From NCBI RefSeq assembly GCF_000281045.1, contig NW_008246081.1:149537-213536 (forward strand): DNA of 64,000 bases, read 5' to 3'. Under the pieces are notes generated by a model. That model had not been told where the DNA came from. It saw only the letters and a program-made list of their open reading frames with translations, and did no database searches. Positions 52,912 through 63,721 of this stretch are shown one piece after another. Every line of letters begins with the position of its first letter. Positions within the stretch are counted from its first letter, which is position 1. Source of the DNA: Saprolegnia diclina VS20 (taxonomy: Eukaryota > Oomycota > Saprolegniomycetes > Saprolegniales > Saprolegniaceae). A program made the position numbers and the translations under genes.

Positions 52912-53634
52912 CTAGAGAACGCAGAGCGTTGTTCGACAGCTCTGGAGAAACGACACGACGTTGTCGTGGCCTCGGTGCAGCGCCATCGTCGTCATCGTGC
53001 TCTCGTCGAACCGCAGGGTCTTGGTGCGCAAAAGCAGCTGCAGAATGGCCACGTGCCCGTGGTACACGGCAATCTTGAGGACCGACTGGAGCGTGAGCGG
53101 CGACTGCCGGGGCAAGAGCCACTGCACCATGGCGACGTGGCCCGCCGCGGTCGCCCGCTCGATCGCCAGTGCGCCGTTCCATTGCTGCTGCGGATGGTGC
53201 GCACTGAGAACGACGATGATGTCGACATGACCGTGCGATGCGGCCCAGAGGTACCCGTTCGAGGTGCAGCCTTCGCGGCGCTCTTTACAGAGGTAGGTGA
53301 CGACGGCGACGTGGCCGTTCTTGGCCGCTTGGTCGAGTGCATCGACCGTGCACGCTGCGTGGCGGGTCTCGTGGAGGTAGCGAACGACATCAAGGTGCCC
53401 GTGCATCGCAGCCCAGTCCAGGGCCTTGGGTGTCAGCGCTCCGTGGCCGCACGACGCAAGGCGCCGCAGCATCGCCACGTCGCCGACCTTGCTGGCGTAG
53501 TCGGCCACGGTGTGCGGCAAGCCGAGTTGCTTCCACGCAGCGATAAAGGTGAGTGCGGCGAGCGGAACGCCGGGCTGGTACGCGAGGACGCGCTCGACGA
53601 GGTCGGCATTCGAGAGCACAACCAAGCAGCTCAT
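52912..53634 (-). CDS. Ankyrin-repeat protein
   Basis: Single exon, 240 aa, made almost entirely of about seven degenerate ankyrin repeats with the oomycete-style helix pattern (LDWAAMHGHLDVVRYLHE, LDQAAKNGHVAVVTYLCKE, LWAASHGHVDIIVVLSAH, IERATAAGHVAMVQWLLP, LKIAVYHGHVAILQLLL). The N-terminal cap (MSCLVVLSNADLVERVLAYQ) is typical of the large F-box-like/ankyrin families of Saprolegniales. It is a protein-interaction scaffold with no enzymatic domain. The ATG is the first in the frame. CCAAT-type boxes precede it at about 53, 100 and 125 bp (53687-53695, 53734-53740, 53758-53765). Confidence 0.9.
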   Translation of the reverse strand: MSCLVVLSNADLVERVLAYQPGVPLAALTFIAAWKQLGLPHTVADYASKVGDVAMLRRLASCGHGALTPKALDWAAMHGHLDVVRYLHETRHAACTVDALDQAAKNGHVAVVTYLCKERREGCTSNGYLWAASHGHVDIIVVLSAHHPQQQWNGALAIERATAAGHVAMVQWLLPRQSPLTLQSVLKIAVYHGHVAILQLLLRTKTLRFDESTMTTMALHRGHDNVVSFLQSCRTTLCVL

Positions 53635-54661
53635 CGGTCTTCGAGGTGGCCGAAGTGAATTTGGTTGCCTTGCGATCTTCGGCGGCGGCCAATCGCCCGC
53701 CACTTGAATCAAACCCGCCCATGGAGCGCTTTTGATTGGCCCGACGGCGCGTTGTTTGGCCAATCCGAGACGAGGGTCCACTTCAACTTGAGTCTGGCGG
53801 CTCTCGGCTCATAGGACGAGGTTTCTGGCAACTCGATCGTATCGTACCAGCTTCGAGTTAGCTCGTCGTGCACCAGTAGTTTGGCAAAGACAAATTGTAC
53901 AATGGTACACTCTGTCTCTACATACACTGGAAATCACGAGGTGCAATGTGTTGCGCAGCTGGAGACGGTTGTTCCACGCGCTTCGACGTTGCGTTCGCAC
54001 GAGCATTGCCGAAAGCCTGATCTGCGATACGACGCTGCTTGCGGTCGCTCCTTCTGTCGCTCCTCGAGAGCAATCCGACTCTTGTCTACTCACTACTGTC
54101 TGCTACATGCACACACAGTACTCGCCAACACGACCTTCAACTGCTGTCTTCTTGGGTTGCTCGCGTTGAGTAGAGCCGTCACGACAGCTGCTGCTTCGTA
54201 GACGAGACCTGACTGCACCGGTCACCTCCTGGATCTCGGCATTCCGTGTCGGCGGCTCGTCATCGAGACGGTCCTTCGGCTTCAGATTGCACTACGGGCG
54301 TCACGGCGACCGGTGTACACAAAAAGAACTCGACCGCTCGCGTCGCTGGTGCAGCTGCTCGATGTACACTATTTCGCGCGACTGAATTTAAAGTGTGTTG
54401 TTAGTTACGGTACATGTGCTTGTGCAATGTGTATCCACGCATGCTACCAAACACAAGATCGTGTGGCAGTCTGGATCGATTCGCCTGCTATTACGACTCG
54501 CAAGAGAGGAAGCACCTCTGCACGCAAGTATAGTATATATACACTAAACTGTACTACAGACAATACCAATAGTACGTAGCATCTAACTCGATTTAGGTTT
54601 ATAGTTGTAAAATAATAGTCGTCTAATAGTTGGTGGTAGATAAAAAGGCGGTGGCGTGGGC
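53635..54661. other. Intergenic region upstream of the ankyrin gene
   Basis: About 1 kb. The proximal 130 bp carry three CCAAT-type boxes that belong to the ankyrin gene. The rest is less GC-rich and has no recognisable gene; the strongly AT-rich part at 54530-54650 is next to the end of the zinc-repeat gene and fits its 3' UTR. Confidence 0.4.
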
Positions 54662-55498
54662 TTAGTGGATCGAGAGGCTCAGCGCTTCGGTCTTGAGCCC
54701 GAGCATGACGTCGCCGCAGCCGCGGACCGCGCGCCATTCGCGCACGTGCGGTGTGCACATACCCATGCTCTTTCGCAGCCGCTTGCAGCCCGGCGCGATG
54801 CAGAGCTTGTCCTTGCGGTGAAGCTCGCAGAAGCCACCGCCGCGGTCGGTGCGGACGCAGTCGCCGACCGTGCACGTTCGGCAGCCGCCGTGCTTGGCGC
54901 ACTTGTTGCCACGCTGGGCGCCCTTCGTGCAGCCAGGCTCGACGCAGCGCTTGCCACCACCGTGGGTGCGGCAGAAACCGCCGCCCTGCGAGCTCTTTTC
55001 GCAGCCGTTGAACTTGCAGCGCGCGCCGCCGCCGTGCGCCTTGCAGAGGCCCTGGGACTGCGCGGCGTTGGAGCAGTTGGGCACCTTGCAGCACTTGCCA
55101 CCGCCGTGGCCGATGCAGAACTGTCCGTTTTGCGCTTCCTTGGCGCAGCCGTCCATGCTGCACTGCTTGCCACCGCCGTGGGACTTGCAGTAGCCCTTGG
55201 AGCGGACGTTGCGGAGGCAGCCGTCCATGGCGCAGATCTTGCGGCGCGAGTGCGACGGCGCGGCGAGGTCGTCGTCCGTGTCGACCGTGCTCGTCGAACT
55301 CGAGCTGCTGTTGCTCGTCGAGCGCTGCATCGCGAGCGGAAAGGCGTAGAGCGGCTCGACCTTGATGGCCGGCGGCTTGTGCTCGTTGAACTCGCGGTCT
55401 AGAAAGCACACGAGCTCCGGGTCGTCGAGGAAATGTGTGGTGATGCCGTGCGCAAACGGGATCGGCTCGAGGCTGGCACTTTGGAAGGGCGTCATCAT
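54662..55498 (-). CDS. Tandem Cys/His zinc-repeat protein (WRKY19-like repeat family)
   Basis: Single exon, 278 aa. From about residue 95 there are seven tandem units of about 25 residues with the pattern C-x3/4-C-x7/8-G-x-C-x2-HGGG-x-(K/R)-C, for example CSMDGCAKEAQNGQFCIGHG and CKFNGCEKSSQGGGFCRTHG. The last two units lose the HGGG (CELHRKDK, CTPHVREW). Such repeats, each likely binding zinc, are abundant in oomycetes and are often labelled WRKY19-like after the plant protein that shares them; no WRKY domain is present. A Ser-rich stretch (about 75-90) precedes the repeats. The start is the first of two adjacent ATGs; the frame is open further upstream but lacks another ATG, so an upstream exon is possible. 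Likely nuclear; target unknown. Confidence 0.85.
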   Translation of the reverse strand: MMTPFQSASLEPIPFAHGITTHFLDDPELVCFLDREFNEHKPPAIKVEPLYAFPLAMQRSTSNSSSSSTSTVDTDDDLAAPSHSRRKICAMDGCLRNVRSKGYCKSHGGGKQCSMDGCAKEAQNGQFCIGHGGGKCCKVPNCSNAAQSQGLCKAHGGGARCKFNGCEKSSQGGGFCRTHGGGKRCVEPGCTKGAQRGNKCAKHGGCRTCTVGDCVRTDRGGGFCELHRKDKLCIAPGCKRLRKSMGMCTPHVREWRAVRGCGDVMLGLKTEALSLSIH

Positions 55499-58212
55499 GC
55501 TGCAGCTGCTGTACTCGGCGCCGAGTGAAATGGAAAATGAGCTGCACACGTGGTGGCGTCGCGGCAGGCCACTCTCGCAACATGTCGCTTCGCCCGATGT
55601 AAAGAAAACAGATGCAGTTGCCAGCAGAAGATACTTTTCAGATGAGGCCAGTGCTCGGCGATGGGTGCGCCGTGTCCAAGCCGCCAGCGATATCAGCACC
55701 GGTACTGTAGGTCCAGGGAGAGCTGAGAACGCGGCAGCTCCCAGCCTCCTAGCAACCGTCGTTGTCCCTTTGCCGCTCCCTTTGGTAGGTACCGGTGCGG
55801 CGCCAAGGCGGGGATGGGCTGCTACTCACAGCGTCGAGAAAGATTCGCATATGCACTTGCGTGAGTCGCGACCCCCTGTCCTTGAAGCATTGGAACAATC
55901 GGGTCGGCCACATACGCACAGGTCCACGACGTCGCACTGAGGCCAGCGCGCGCTGCAAACCACCTTGGCAGTTGAAGTCGCGTTGATATATATCGATGTG
56001 CTACACTGTCATGTCCATCAGGACCAGACGACCTCGCCGTGTCTCGACTGGCATCGTCGTTTACTCCCTCTAGACCAGTGGGCTGCTTCTCCACGTGGCG
56101 GCCATCGTTGATGTGTACAAGGTCGACACGTGTCGGCGCTCGCAACGGGAGGAAGCCGCACTGCACCTGGGTTGATGCACATCAAGCAACGACGGACGCG
56201 ATCCCGCGTTCTTTGCGCCTGGGATTATCTCCATAGCCACGCACGCGGTCACACAGGTCACCGACAGGCCGCTCCTACATATCGCCAGCCGTCGGAGCAA
56301 GACTGCTATCCAGAAGTCTTCTCCGGCGGTGAGCCTCACTGGTACTACCCGTAGTGTACATGGTGCGTTGTCGACCAATCTCGACGCTCGCAATGTTGGG
56401 TAAACCAAGCGGGTCGCTCCACTGATGATGCGCGGCCCAAAAGAGTTGGCGCGAATCTTCTGATTCCATGTGTCTCTGCGTGACACACCGCATGGCGAAC
56501 GGAGGATACGAAGCGGTCGCAGGTTTCGGAAAGCCTGTCTTGGTTGTATGCGTTTACTCTTGAACGCGGTCGCAGATCGAAAGAGCTTCCGAGAGCCGTC
56601 GAGCAAGGTCCTGGGAGGGGCTTCTCGATAGCCTTCTCGATATAGGGTCCGGTATCATCACGACGCCAGGTGCTGCACGACGCTGGGTGCGCATTCAATG
56701 AATGAGCAGCCATACGTTCCGGTGTGTGGGTTTCAAGGGGCGCACGCCTGCTGTCCACACAGATGGCATGAGCCCACTGTCGCGATATGGGATCTTGAAG
56801 AAGCGTTCCATCCAAGCGTCACGGGTGGTTGTAGTAATGCAAACGTGGCGCTGAAGCAAAGATGCAGATGGCGGCGGATCATCCTGGGAGGACGAAGCAG
56901 TCTCGACACTCCTCCTTGATGCGTGTCTAGGCGCTGTATAGACGCCAAGCCGAGCGCAACGACGAATGATGCGGAGAGAGTCTGAGGAAAGGCCGTCGAC
57001 GCGCCAGGTATCTACTCGATGCAGCCATTGATTCCTCGACGCAAACCATTGTCAGCCTCGATCTCGCCTGCGACGCTATCTGTTCGTTCGACCACTTCGA
57101 GCCAAATCGGTCCAGAGGGATCCATGCAGGACGAACCTTGGCGTATTGCGAACGATCGCAGTTATATTAGACAAGATACTCGCTGCACAAGCACAAGCTT
57201 CTTACGAACCAAACTCGGCAAGCAATTACTGCGCTTCGTCTTGGCTGCGAGATGATATTGACTTCAACCGCGTGGTGTAGGTCGACGCACGTGTGGTCAG
57301 ACGCCGCCTGCGACTTCAACCGCCTGCAAGGTGCCCAGCGCGTGCAGTAATATACGAGAACGGAAGCCGAAAGGAGCCGGCCTCGGGGAAAGGACGCGAG
57401 TAACTGCAGGTCGCCGATCATCGCGGCGCGAGGAGGAGCTGACGGACCAAAGACGATTACCGGCGCAGTAACAGACTCGGAATGTTTTCGCGCGCATTAC
57501 TTCAAATCGAGATTGCTGCATGCGTTGCGGTTCGACTTGCTCGACTCAGCAGTGGAGCTTGCATTGGACGTAGTAGACCCTCGGAACTGCGAGTGGCAGC
57601 ACCCACGATACCACAACAACACACAACACAGACAAAAACAGGCTCGTGAATCTCAAATTTGAATCTTATTCCATGCCATGTATCCACACCCCGCGTCAAA
57701 ATGGTCGCCTTTCGACGATCTGCACCGGTACTCGGTGAAAACGACTCAGCTTTTTCGTCGAGATGCTTTGCTCTCCGTGTACCGTTGTCGTTGGTGGTGC
57801 GTCAAGGGACCATTGGCAGGCTTGCTGCAGTGTTCAAGGGTGATGTATGGGCATGATGTATGGGCTGCTGCCAATGTGCGATCGCCACGCCTTCGGCGCT
57901 GGTCAAATCACAGGAGCCCCAAGCACGTGCGTGAGCCAAATTGCCGCATGTGCAAGGCTAGACCCACCCAACTTGTCCTGGACTACGTCGGCGGCGTTCT
58001 CAGACTCTCTGCCGCGCGCCGCAACGACGCGATGCGCGCAGGATGCACGCGAATCTTGGTGGCCACATGGAAGAAGCCGCGTCGCGGCCAACGACGGCGC
58101 GGCTGCGGTTGACGGCGCGAATGCCACCCTGTATTGCGTGTTTTTAGCTCTATGACGGCCAGATGGTCTGGTGGACACCAAGCTATTGGCCGCCAGCTTG
58201 CAAAGTCGGACG
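55499..58212. other. Gene-poor region of 2.7 kb
   Basis: No known family was recognised on either strand. The longest frames (56070-56606 minus, 178 codons; 56345-56815 minus, 156; 57678-58112 plus, 144 with ATG) overlap one another, lack the local codon bias and look random. Base composition is nearer 50% GC than in flanking genes. It could be decayed mobile DNA, but no terminal repeats or enzyme motifs are visible. Confidence 0.4.
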
Positions 58213-59963
58213 ATGCGGGTCTTGGTGGCGATCGGCTCCAACTTGGGTACGCATGGCGGTGACGACGACCAGCGCTGACGGCTACGTAGGCGACCGCGCT
58301 GGTCATCTGCACCGCGCCGTGGACGCGCTCAACCAGCTCGCGGGCGCGGTGCTGCAGACGTCAGCGCTGTACACGACTGTGCCGCAGTACGTCACGGACC
58401 AGCCGCAGTTCCTCAACGCCATCCTCGAGCTCGAGACGGCCTTGTCTGCCGTGGATCTTCTTCTCGTACGTCGCTTGGCTTTGCTGAGTGACGGGCGTTG
58501 GCGCTATCGCTGTCTCTGTCTAGTGCTTCAAGGAGATCGAGGTGCTGGTCGGGCGCACGCCGTCGGGTCTGCGCTACGGCCCGCGCGTGCTCGACGTGGA
58601 CATTCTCTTTTACGGCGCCGACGTCATTGAGACGACAACGGCCGTTGGACCTTTGCACGTTCCGCACCTGCTCATCCAGGAGCGCGACTTTGTCCTACGC
58701 CCGCTGCTCGACATCGCCGCCGGTACGACGTCGCTGACATTATGTTGCGTCGACTCATTGGAGTGTGCAGACTTTGAGCACCCGCAACTGCACAAGACGA
58801 TCCGAGAACTCTACCACGCACTGCAAGCCACGACCCACATTGAGACGCCGCCCGTGCCCGTGCTCTGCCTCGGCCCCAGTCAGCACTGGGTCCTGCACCA
58901 AAAGGTATGGATAGCCCAACGCGCAAAGTGCAAAATGGAGTGCTAGACGTACGTCATGGGCATTGTTAACGCGACGCCCGACAGCTTCAGCGCCGACGGC
59001 ATCGGTAACTCGCAAGTTGCCGTGGAGAAGGCGCTCGCCATGGTTGCGTCCGGCGTCGACATCATCGACGTCGGCGGCGAGTCGAGTCGCCCCGGCGCGT
59101 CGCCCGTCTCGCTGGACGAGGAACTCGCTCGGGTACACCATTCTACAGCGTGCATGTGGTTGATACAAGACGTAGGTCCTCCCGGTCATTCGTGGCATCC
59201 GCGCCGCCTCGTCGATCCCGATTTCCATCGATACGACCAAGGCAGATGTCGCCAAAGCGGCGATCGAGGTACTTGCGACTACGTCCGTGCGAAGCTCTCA
59301 TGCGACGCAGGCTGGGGCCACGCTCGTCAACGACATTTCCGCGGGCCAGGCCGACGTGGCCATGCTCTCGACCGTCGCTGCGTTGAAAGTGCCGGTATCC
59401 GCGTAGCTCGACCACCATTTCCTTATTAGTGTACTATGCGCCTAGTACATTGTCATGCACATGCGCGGGACTCCGGCCACGATGACGACGCTCAAGGTAA
59501 CCATTCTTGCGACTCGGTGCCAGACTCACCGAGCCATAGGAGTATGCCAACGTCGTGGACGACGTCGCGTCCGACTTGCGGGCGCTCGTGGTGGCGGCCG
59601 TCGCGGCGGGAATTCCAACGTGGAACCTCGTCGTGGACCCGGGCATCGGCTTTGCCAAGGACAAGGACTTGAACCTGCAGCTCCTCCGACACGTGGCGAC
59701 GCTCACCGCTCGCTGCGCACCGTGCCCCGTCTTGGTACGTTGATGACGCATCATCCTTCCGTTCGTAGCGTGCTTGTTAGATTGGCGCATCACGCAAGAA
59801 GTTTCTCGGCACGATCTGCAACAAGCCCGAGGCCAGCGACCGCGACTGGGCGACCGCCGCCACGTGCAGCGCGGCAATTGCGGGCGGCGCGGCCATCGTG
59901 CGTGTGCACGACGTCGCGGGCCTCATCGACGTCGTCCGCGTCTCGGACGCAATCTGGCGCTGA
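58213..59963 (+). CDS. Bifunctional HPPK-DHPS (hydroxymethyldihydropterin pyrophosphokinase / dihydropteroate synthase)
   Basis: Ten exons: 58213-58246, 58290-58465, 58524-58722, 58771-58904, 58947-59132, 59176-59268, 59311-59394, 59446-59496, 59540-59734, 59781-59963 (introns 42-58 nt); 444 aa. The N-terminal HPPK part shows GSNLGD, GPRVLDVDILFYG and VPHLLIQERDFVLRPL. The DHPS part shows all core motifs: GIVNATPDSFS, DVGGESSRPGA, SIDTTKADVAKAAI, LVNDISAG, MHMRGTP, DPGIGFAKD, GASRKKFLG and VRVHDV. Together they catalyse two consecutive steps of folate synthesis, joining p-aminobenzoate to the pterin; DHPS is the sulfonamide target. There is no dihydroneopterin aldolase domain in front, unlike the trifunctional fungal enzyme. 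The 34-nt first exon is supported by the GSNLG|DRAG junction. Organelle targeting is not evident. Confidence 0.93.
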
Positions 59964-60356
59964 TGCGACAAGCGTAGCCGTTCGTTGCTCGATCAAAAGC
60001 ATCATTTCGCCTTCATGTCTTGATGGTCCACACCACAATGGTGGATGTTTGCGGACGCTGCCGGTTGCGCTCATCACGAGCTTGTCGCATCGCATGGAAT
60101 CATCCACCGCCAATCTTCGTATCGACACCCGTTGCTGCGGTCGAAGGAGACAGGCTCGAGAACGGCTGGAGAACGGCGGACTGTTCGTGCAAGAGCACCC
60201 TGCAGCCTTTGGCAGCCCGGGACAAGTCGCTCGCAGCTACTAGCGCGCGAGTGTTGCAAAGTGGGCTCATGGACCCTTGCGTACGGAAGCGACATCTCGC
60301 TGTATAAATAGAGCAACACGGGGCTGTAGTTGGCGCAGTATATTTAGGCTCGCGGG
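59964..60356. promoter_or_regulatory. Intergenic region with TATA-like box before the EF-hand gene
   Basis: 393 bp between same-strand genes. GTATAAATAG at 60302-60311 is a good TATA-box match about 45 bp before the ATG at 60357. Nothing else is recognised. Confidence 0.5.
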
Positions 60357-61568
60357 ATGGCCGACGACAACCTTCTTCGCGATGCGCTGGACGAGATCGG
60401 CTTTGAGACGATCTTTGCCGTCTACAGCGCCGGGCGCGAGTACGACTTGCGATGGCCGAGTGAGCATCTCATAGCCTATGCGCAGGGCGATCGCGACCGA
60501 GCACCTCTCGACCGTGCTGGCCAAGATGGGCTACAGCGTCGCGCGACGTGACCTCGAGCGGTACCTCGACGAGCTCGACCCGGACGCGACCGGCGACATC
60601 ACCAAGGTGCAATCTCAGTAGCGTTAATGTCGCTTTGCGTGAACGTACACGTGGCGCTAGTCGGTCTTTCTTCAGTGGTTTGCACTGCACGCGGACCGGC
60701 TCGGCGAAGACGACGACGAGCCAACGACGCGGGACGACGAGCCCGAGCCGCTCTCGGCGATCCATAGCGAGATGCTCGACGCCAAGATGCAGCGCAAGCG
60801 CACCGAGGACGACGTCCAGCTGCTCGCGAACCGCCTCGCGCACCTCCGGTTCCTCTCTTTGGCATCGGCTCGTCTGATCAAATCGCGTGCAGGATGGAGG
60901 AGAAGAAGGCGCAAAAGAAGATTGACGAGGCCAACAAGCGCGCGCGCGAGATCGAGCTCGTCAAGAAGCGCAACGCCGACCACCTGCGCATGAAGCGCGA
61001 GCACATGGAGCGGCAGCAGTCCAACGTGCGCAGCGCGCTTGTCGAACACTGTACAACGCCATCTAGTATTTGCGTTCGAGTGCTCATTTCAAGTCCATTA
61101 GCCAAGACGGCGGTGCTCTCGCAGAAGCGCAAGGAGACGGCGATCCTCACGCTCACCGAGCAGCGCGCCAAGCAAGCGCAGGACAAGAAGGCGCGCCAGC
61201 AGCAGCTGAGCATGCAGCTGGCCAAAGAGAAGGAGGCCGAGCGCCACCGGCTGTTGCAGCAGTCCGAGGCCATCAAGCGCAGCGAGCTCGAGGCCGCGCG
61301 CAAGCGAGAGCTCGCGCGCAAGAAGCACGAGCAGCAACTCGTGCGCAACGCGCGGGACAAGCTCGCGGACGAGTATACGAAAAAGGTGCCTAGATGTACC
61401 CACTTGATACCAACTTGAAACTAGAGTGTGGCCGAAAACATCCTGCGCGAGATGGAGAGCGAAGAGGCGCGGCTCATCGAGAAGCTCCGGGACACGCAGG
61501 AGCACCAGAAGGAGGCGTTCCTGAACCTCGAGCACGCGATCCAGCTGACGCTCCATACTACTAACTAA
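60357..61568 (+). CDS. EF-hand coiled-coil protein of unknown function
   Basis: Six exons: 60357-60439, 60486-60606, 60676-60848, 60893-61050, 61102-61385, 61425-61568 (introns 39-69 nt); 320 aa. The N-terminal part resembles a degenerate EF-hand pair (HLSTVLAKMGYSVARRDLER, DELDPDATGDITKWFALHAD). From about residue 125 the protein is one long charged coiled coil rich in Lys, Glu, Arg and Gln (RMEEKKAQKKIDEANKRARE; QLAKEKEAERHRLLQQSEA). There is no signal peptide or membrane helix. The architecture resembles cytoskeletal or flagellar calcium-binding coiled-coil proteins, but no specific family is recognised. Its 3' end converges on the EGF-like gene 68 bp away. Confidence 0.8.
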
Positions 61569-61636
61569 CACTCGCTTCGCACATGCAAATTGTTGTGGCA
61601 AATTTATGTCGAGAGCACTCGATATCAACTTGATAC

Positions 61637-62920
61637 TTACATGGCGAGGACCATAAGAGTAGCGAGCGCAAGGAGCGAGAGGGCGCTCGTCGAAGCGTCG
61701 CTCGAGGTGCCGCGACCGCCGGCCTTGGCCTTGCTGCCACTGCCCGACGTTGCCGACTCGGTGGTCGCGCCCGAGCATGTCGAGCAGTCGGTGTTGTCGG
61801 CGCCACCGCACGTCTGGCATGGCATACCGGCGGGGCACTTGGGGCAGAGGCAGCCACACTTGGTGCCGACGACGTTGAGGAAGCCGCCGTTCTTGCATTT
61901 GACACCAGCGCAGGGCGTGAGCTTGCCACCGCACGTCGGGCCGTTGAAGCCCTCCTTGCACTTGCAGACGCCCGAGTCGACGTCGCACTCGTTGCCGTTC
62001 TCACAGGCCGCGTTCGACGTGCACGACCCGCATCGCGGATCGAGGCCGAGGAAGCCTTCGAAACAGACGCACTGGCGCTTGATGCAGGCGCCGCCGAGAC
62101 CGCAGTCGACGTCGCACTCCTTGGTCTTGAGCGGCGTTTCGCACATCTTGCCAGAGTACCCTGCGTAGCACCGGCACGAGTAGCCCTTGGGCTCCATGGG
62201 CGCGTACGCATCGTTGCCTTGGCACGTGCCATGGTTGTTGCAGAGCTCGCGGTCGCCCGTGACGCAGCCCTTGGGGTGGCAGTACGCGTCCTTCTCTGCG
62301 GGATCGTCTTTGGCCCACGCCGACTGCTGCAAGCACATGTCGTACGAGATGCACTGATACTGCACGCTGATGGTGCTGCCCTTGTGCGCCGTGTTGAACC
62401 AGCACGCGGGATCCGAGAGCGAGAGGCCCTCGTTCGTCGGGCACGCCTGAGGCTTGACGGGCGTCAATGGCGACAAGGCCGTGTCGTTGCCCGCCGCGTC
62501 TTCGCCAGCCACCGGCGCCGCCGTCGTGTTCACAAGGAGGAAGCGCAAAGGCGCTGCCGTCGGCTTGGCGGGTGCTGCTGTCGGTTTGGCCGTCGACGGC
62601 GTCACGGCGTCTGTGTCCGTCACCGGCGCCATAGACTTATCGACGAGTACGCACTGCGCGTTGATGTAGCCGACCGTCGTCGTCTGGTACTGCGGGCAGA
62701 GACCGGCTTGGCCGCCGCGGCAGACCGGTCGTGTGCCATAGTTGGGCGTGCACTTGCCCTGCGTGAAGTCGCCCGAGTTGATGAGGATACACACAGTGCC
62801 AGGGTACTTGGCGCACTCGGCATCCGTGTTGCAGATACCGACGCTCTTGTCGCGCACGGGCGGCGCCACGCGCGCGGCCATGGCTACGCCAAGCAGGCAG
62901 AGGGCGTGGAGGAGCTGCAT
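61637..62920 (-). CDS. Secreted Cys-rich EGF-like protein, probably GPI-anchored
   Basis: Single exon, 427 aa. Signal peptide MQLLHALCLLGVAMAARVA. A Cys-rich N-terminal part (ICNTDAECAKYPGTVCILIN) is followed by a Thr/Ala/Pro linker with KPTAAP repeats (about 110-130) likely to be O-glycosylated. EGF-like units follow: CNNHGTCQGN...CRCYAGYSGKMCE, CGLGGACIKRQCVCFEGFLG, CENGNECDVDSGVCKCKEGF. A conserved end module reads CGGKLTPCAGVKCKNGGF and CPKCPAGMPCQTCGGADNTD. The C-terminus is a Ser/Gly linker and a hydrophobic tail with no charged end (ALSLLALATLMVLAM), typical of a GPI attachment signal. It is probably a cell-surface or cyst-coat protein. A paralogue lies about 800 bp upstream on the same strand. 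Confidence 0.9.
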   Translation of the reverse strand: MQLLHALCLLGVAMAARVAPPVRDKSVGICNTDAECAKYPGTVCILINSGDFTQGKCTPNYGTRPVCRGGQAGLCPQYQTTTVGYINAQCVLVDKSMAPVTDTDAVTPSTAKPTAAPAKPTAAPLRFLLVNTTAAPVAGEDAAGNDTALSPLTPVKPQACPTNEGLSLSDPACWFNTAHKGSTISVQYQCISYDMCLQQSAWAKDDPAEKDAYCHPKGCVTGDRELCNNHGTCQGNDAYAPMEPKGYSCRCYAGYSGKMCETPLKTKECDVDCGLGGACIKRQCVCFEGFLGLDPRCGSCTSNAACENGNECDVDSGVCKCKEGFNGPTCGGKLTPCAGVKCKNGGFLNVVGTKCGCLCPKCPAGMPCQTCGGADNTDCSTCSGATTESATSGSGSKAKAGGRGTSSDASTSALSLLALATLMVLAM

Positions 62921-63721
62921 CAGAGGAGGTGGTGGGCAAATCGAACTCTGTCGGTGGCCCCAATTCGGCGAGTGAGTAATCGTCGCCGTCCATCAATGCG
63001 ACCAGCTTCTGCAGGACATCCTTCTCCAGGTTTCTGGCTTGTTGTCGGAGATTCCAGCACCATTACTAGTGCATTATCGCAGCACGTCATTGCGGCAAAT
63101 GCGCTCGTCGTCGACCATGGTGCGCGTTGCCTAGGGTCCAGCGACGCGACATGGCCTTTCTTAAACTTGATTAAAGTATACCCAGATCCCGCCGGCGAGA
63201 CCGATGATCGCACGCAGCAGTCGCCAGAAAATTTGACGCCGAAGGGCCAGTTCGGACGGCGCTTGGATGAGCTCCGCTGCGAGGCTCGTTGTCGCAGCGC
63301 CCAAGCGTCGGCGCGGCGTCGGCCATCGACCGTTCGACGATCGTGGATCTTGGCCGTCGAGGAGGAAAGGCGCTGGCGCCAGCGACACGGTGTGAAAATT
63401 TCAAGCGCAGCGACCTGCGCAGCACCAGCTTTCCACGCAGAACCCTCATGTACCGGTACCCAACCGACCCAAGTGGACGATGGGTGCTCACTTCGGCCTT
63501 GACCTCGCTTCACTCTCACATCGTGCGTCCTCTCGACCTTGGACAGGGAGGCGGCCGATTCTCAAGCGTGCATCCGCGTGATCGCTGATAACGTCGCTCG
63601 GCCAAATGGTGGCGGCGGCTGTGTGCAAAGCTTTCCGAGACATGGCAATCCCATGGTTGACGTTAAATCTAAAACAGCTTACGTGGCGCGCTCGGCAAGC
63701 GGCCGCCACAAGCACGGGCTC
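62921..63721. other. Spacer between tandem EGF-like paralogues
   Basis: About 800 bp. Both strands contain long random frames (for example 62920-63519 minus) with no domain or codon bias. It should hold the promoter of the 61637-62920 gene and the 3' UTR of its neighbour. No motif is clear. Confidence 0.4.

Noticed and set aside
56070..56815. Overlapping minus-strand frames suggesting a transposon remnant
   Set aside because: No reverse transcriptase, integrase or transposase motif and no terminal repeats seen.
57678..58112. 144-codon ATG frame in the gene-poor region
   Set aside because: Composition resembles noncoding flanks and the peptide matches no pattern; kept only as a note in the gap entry.
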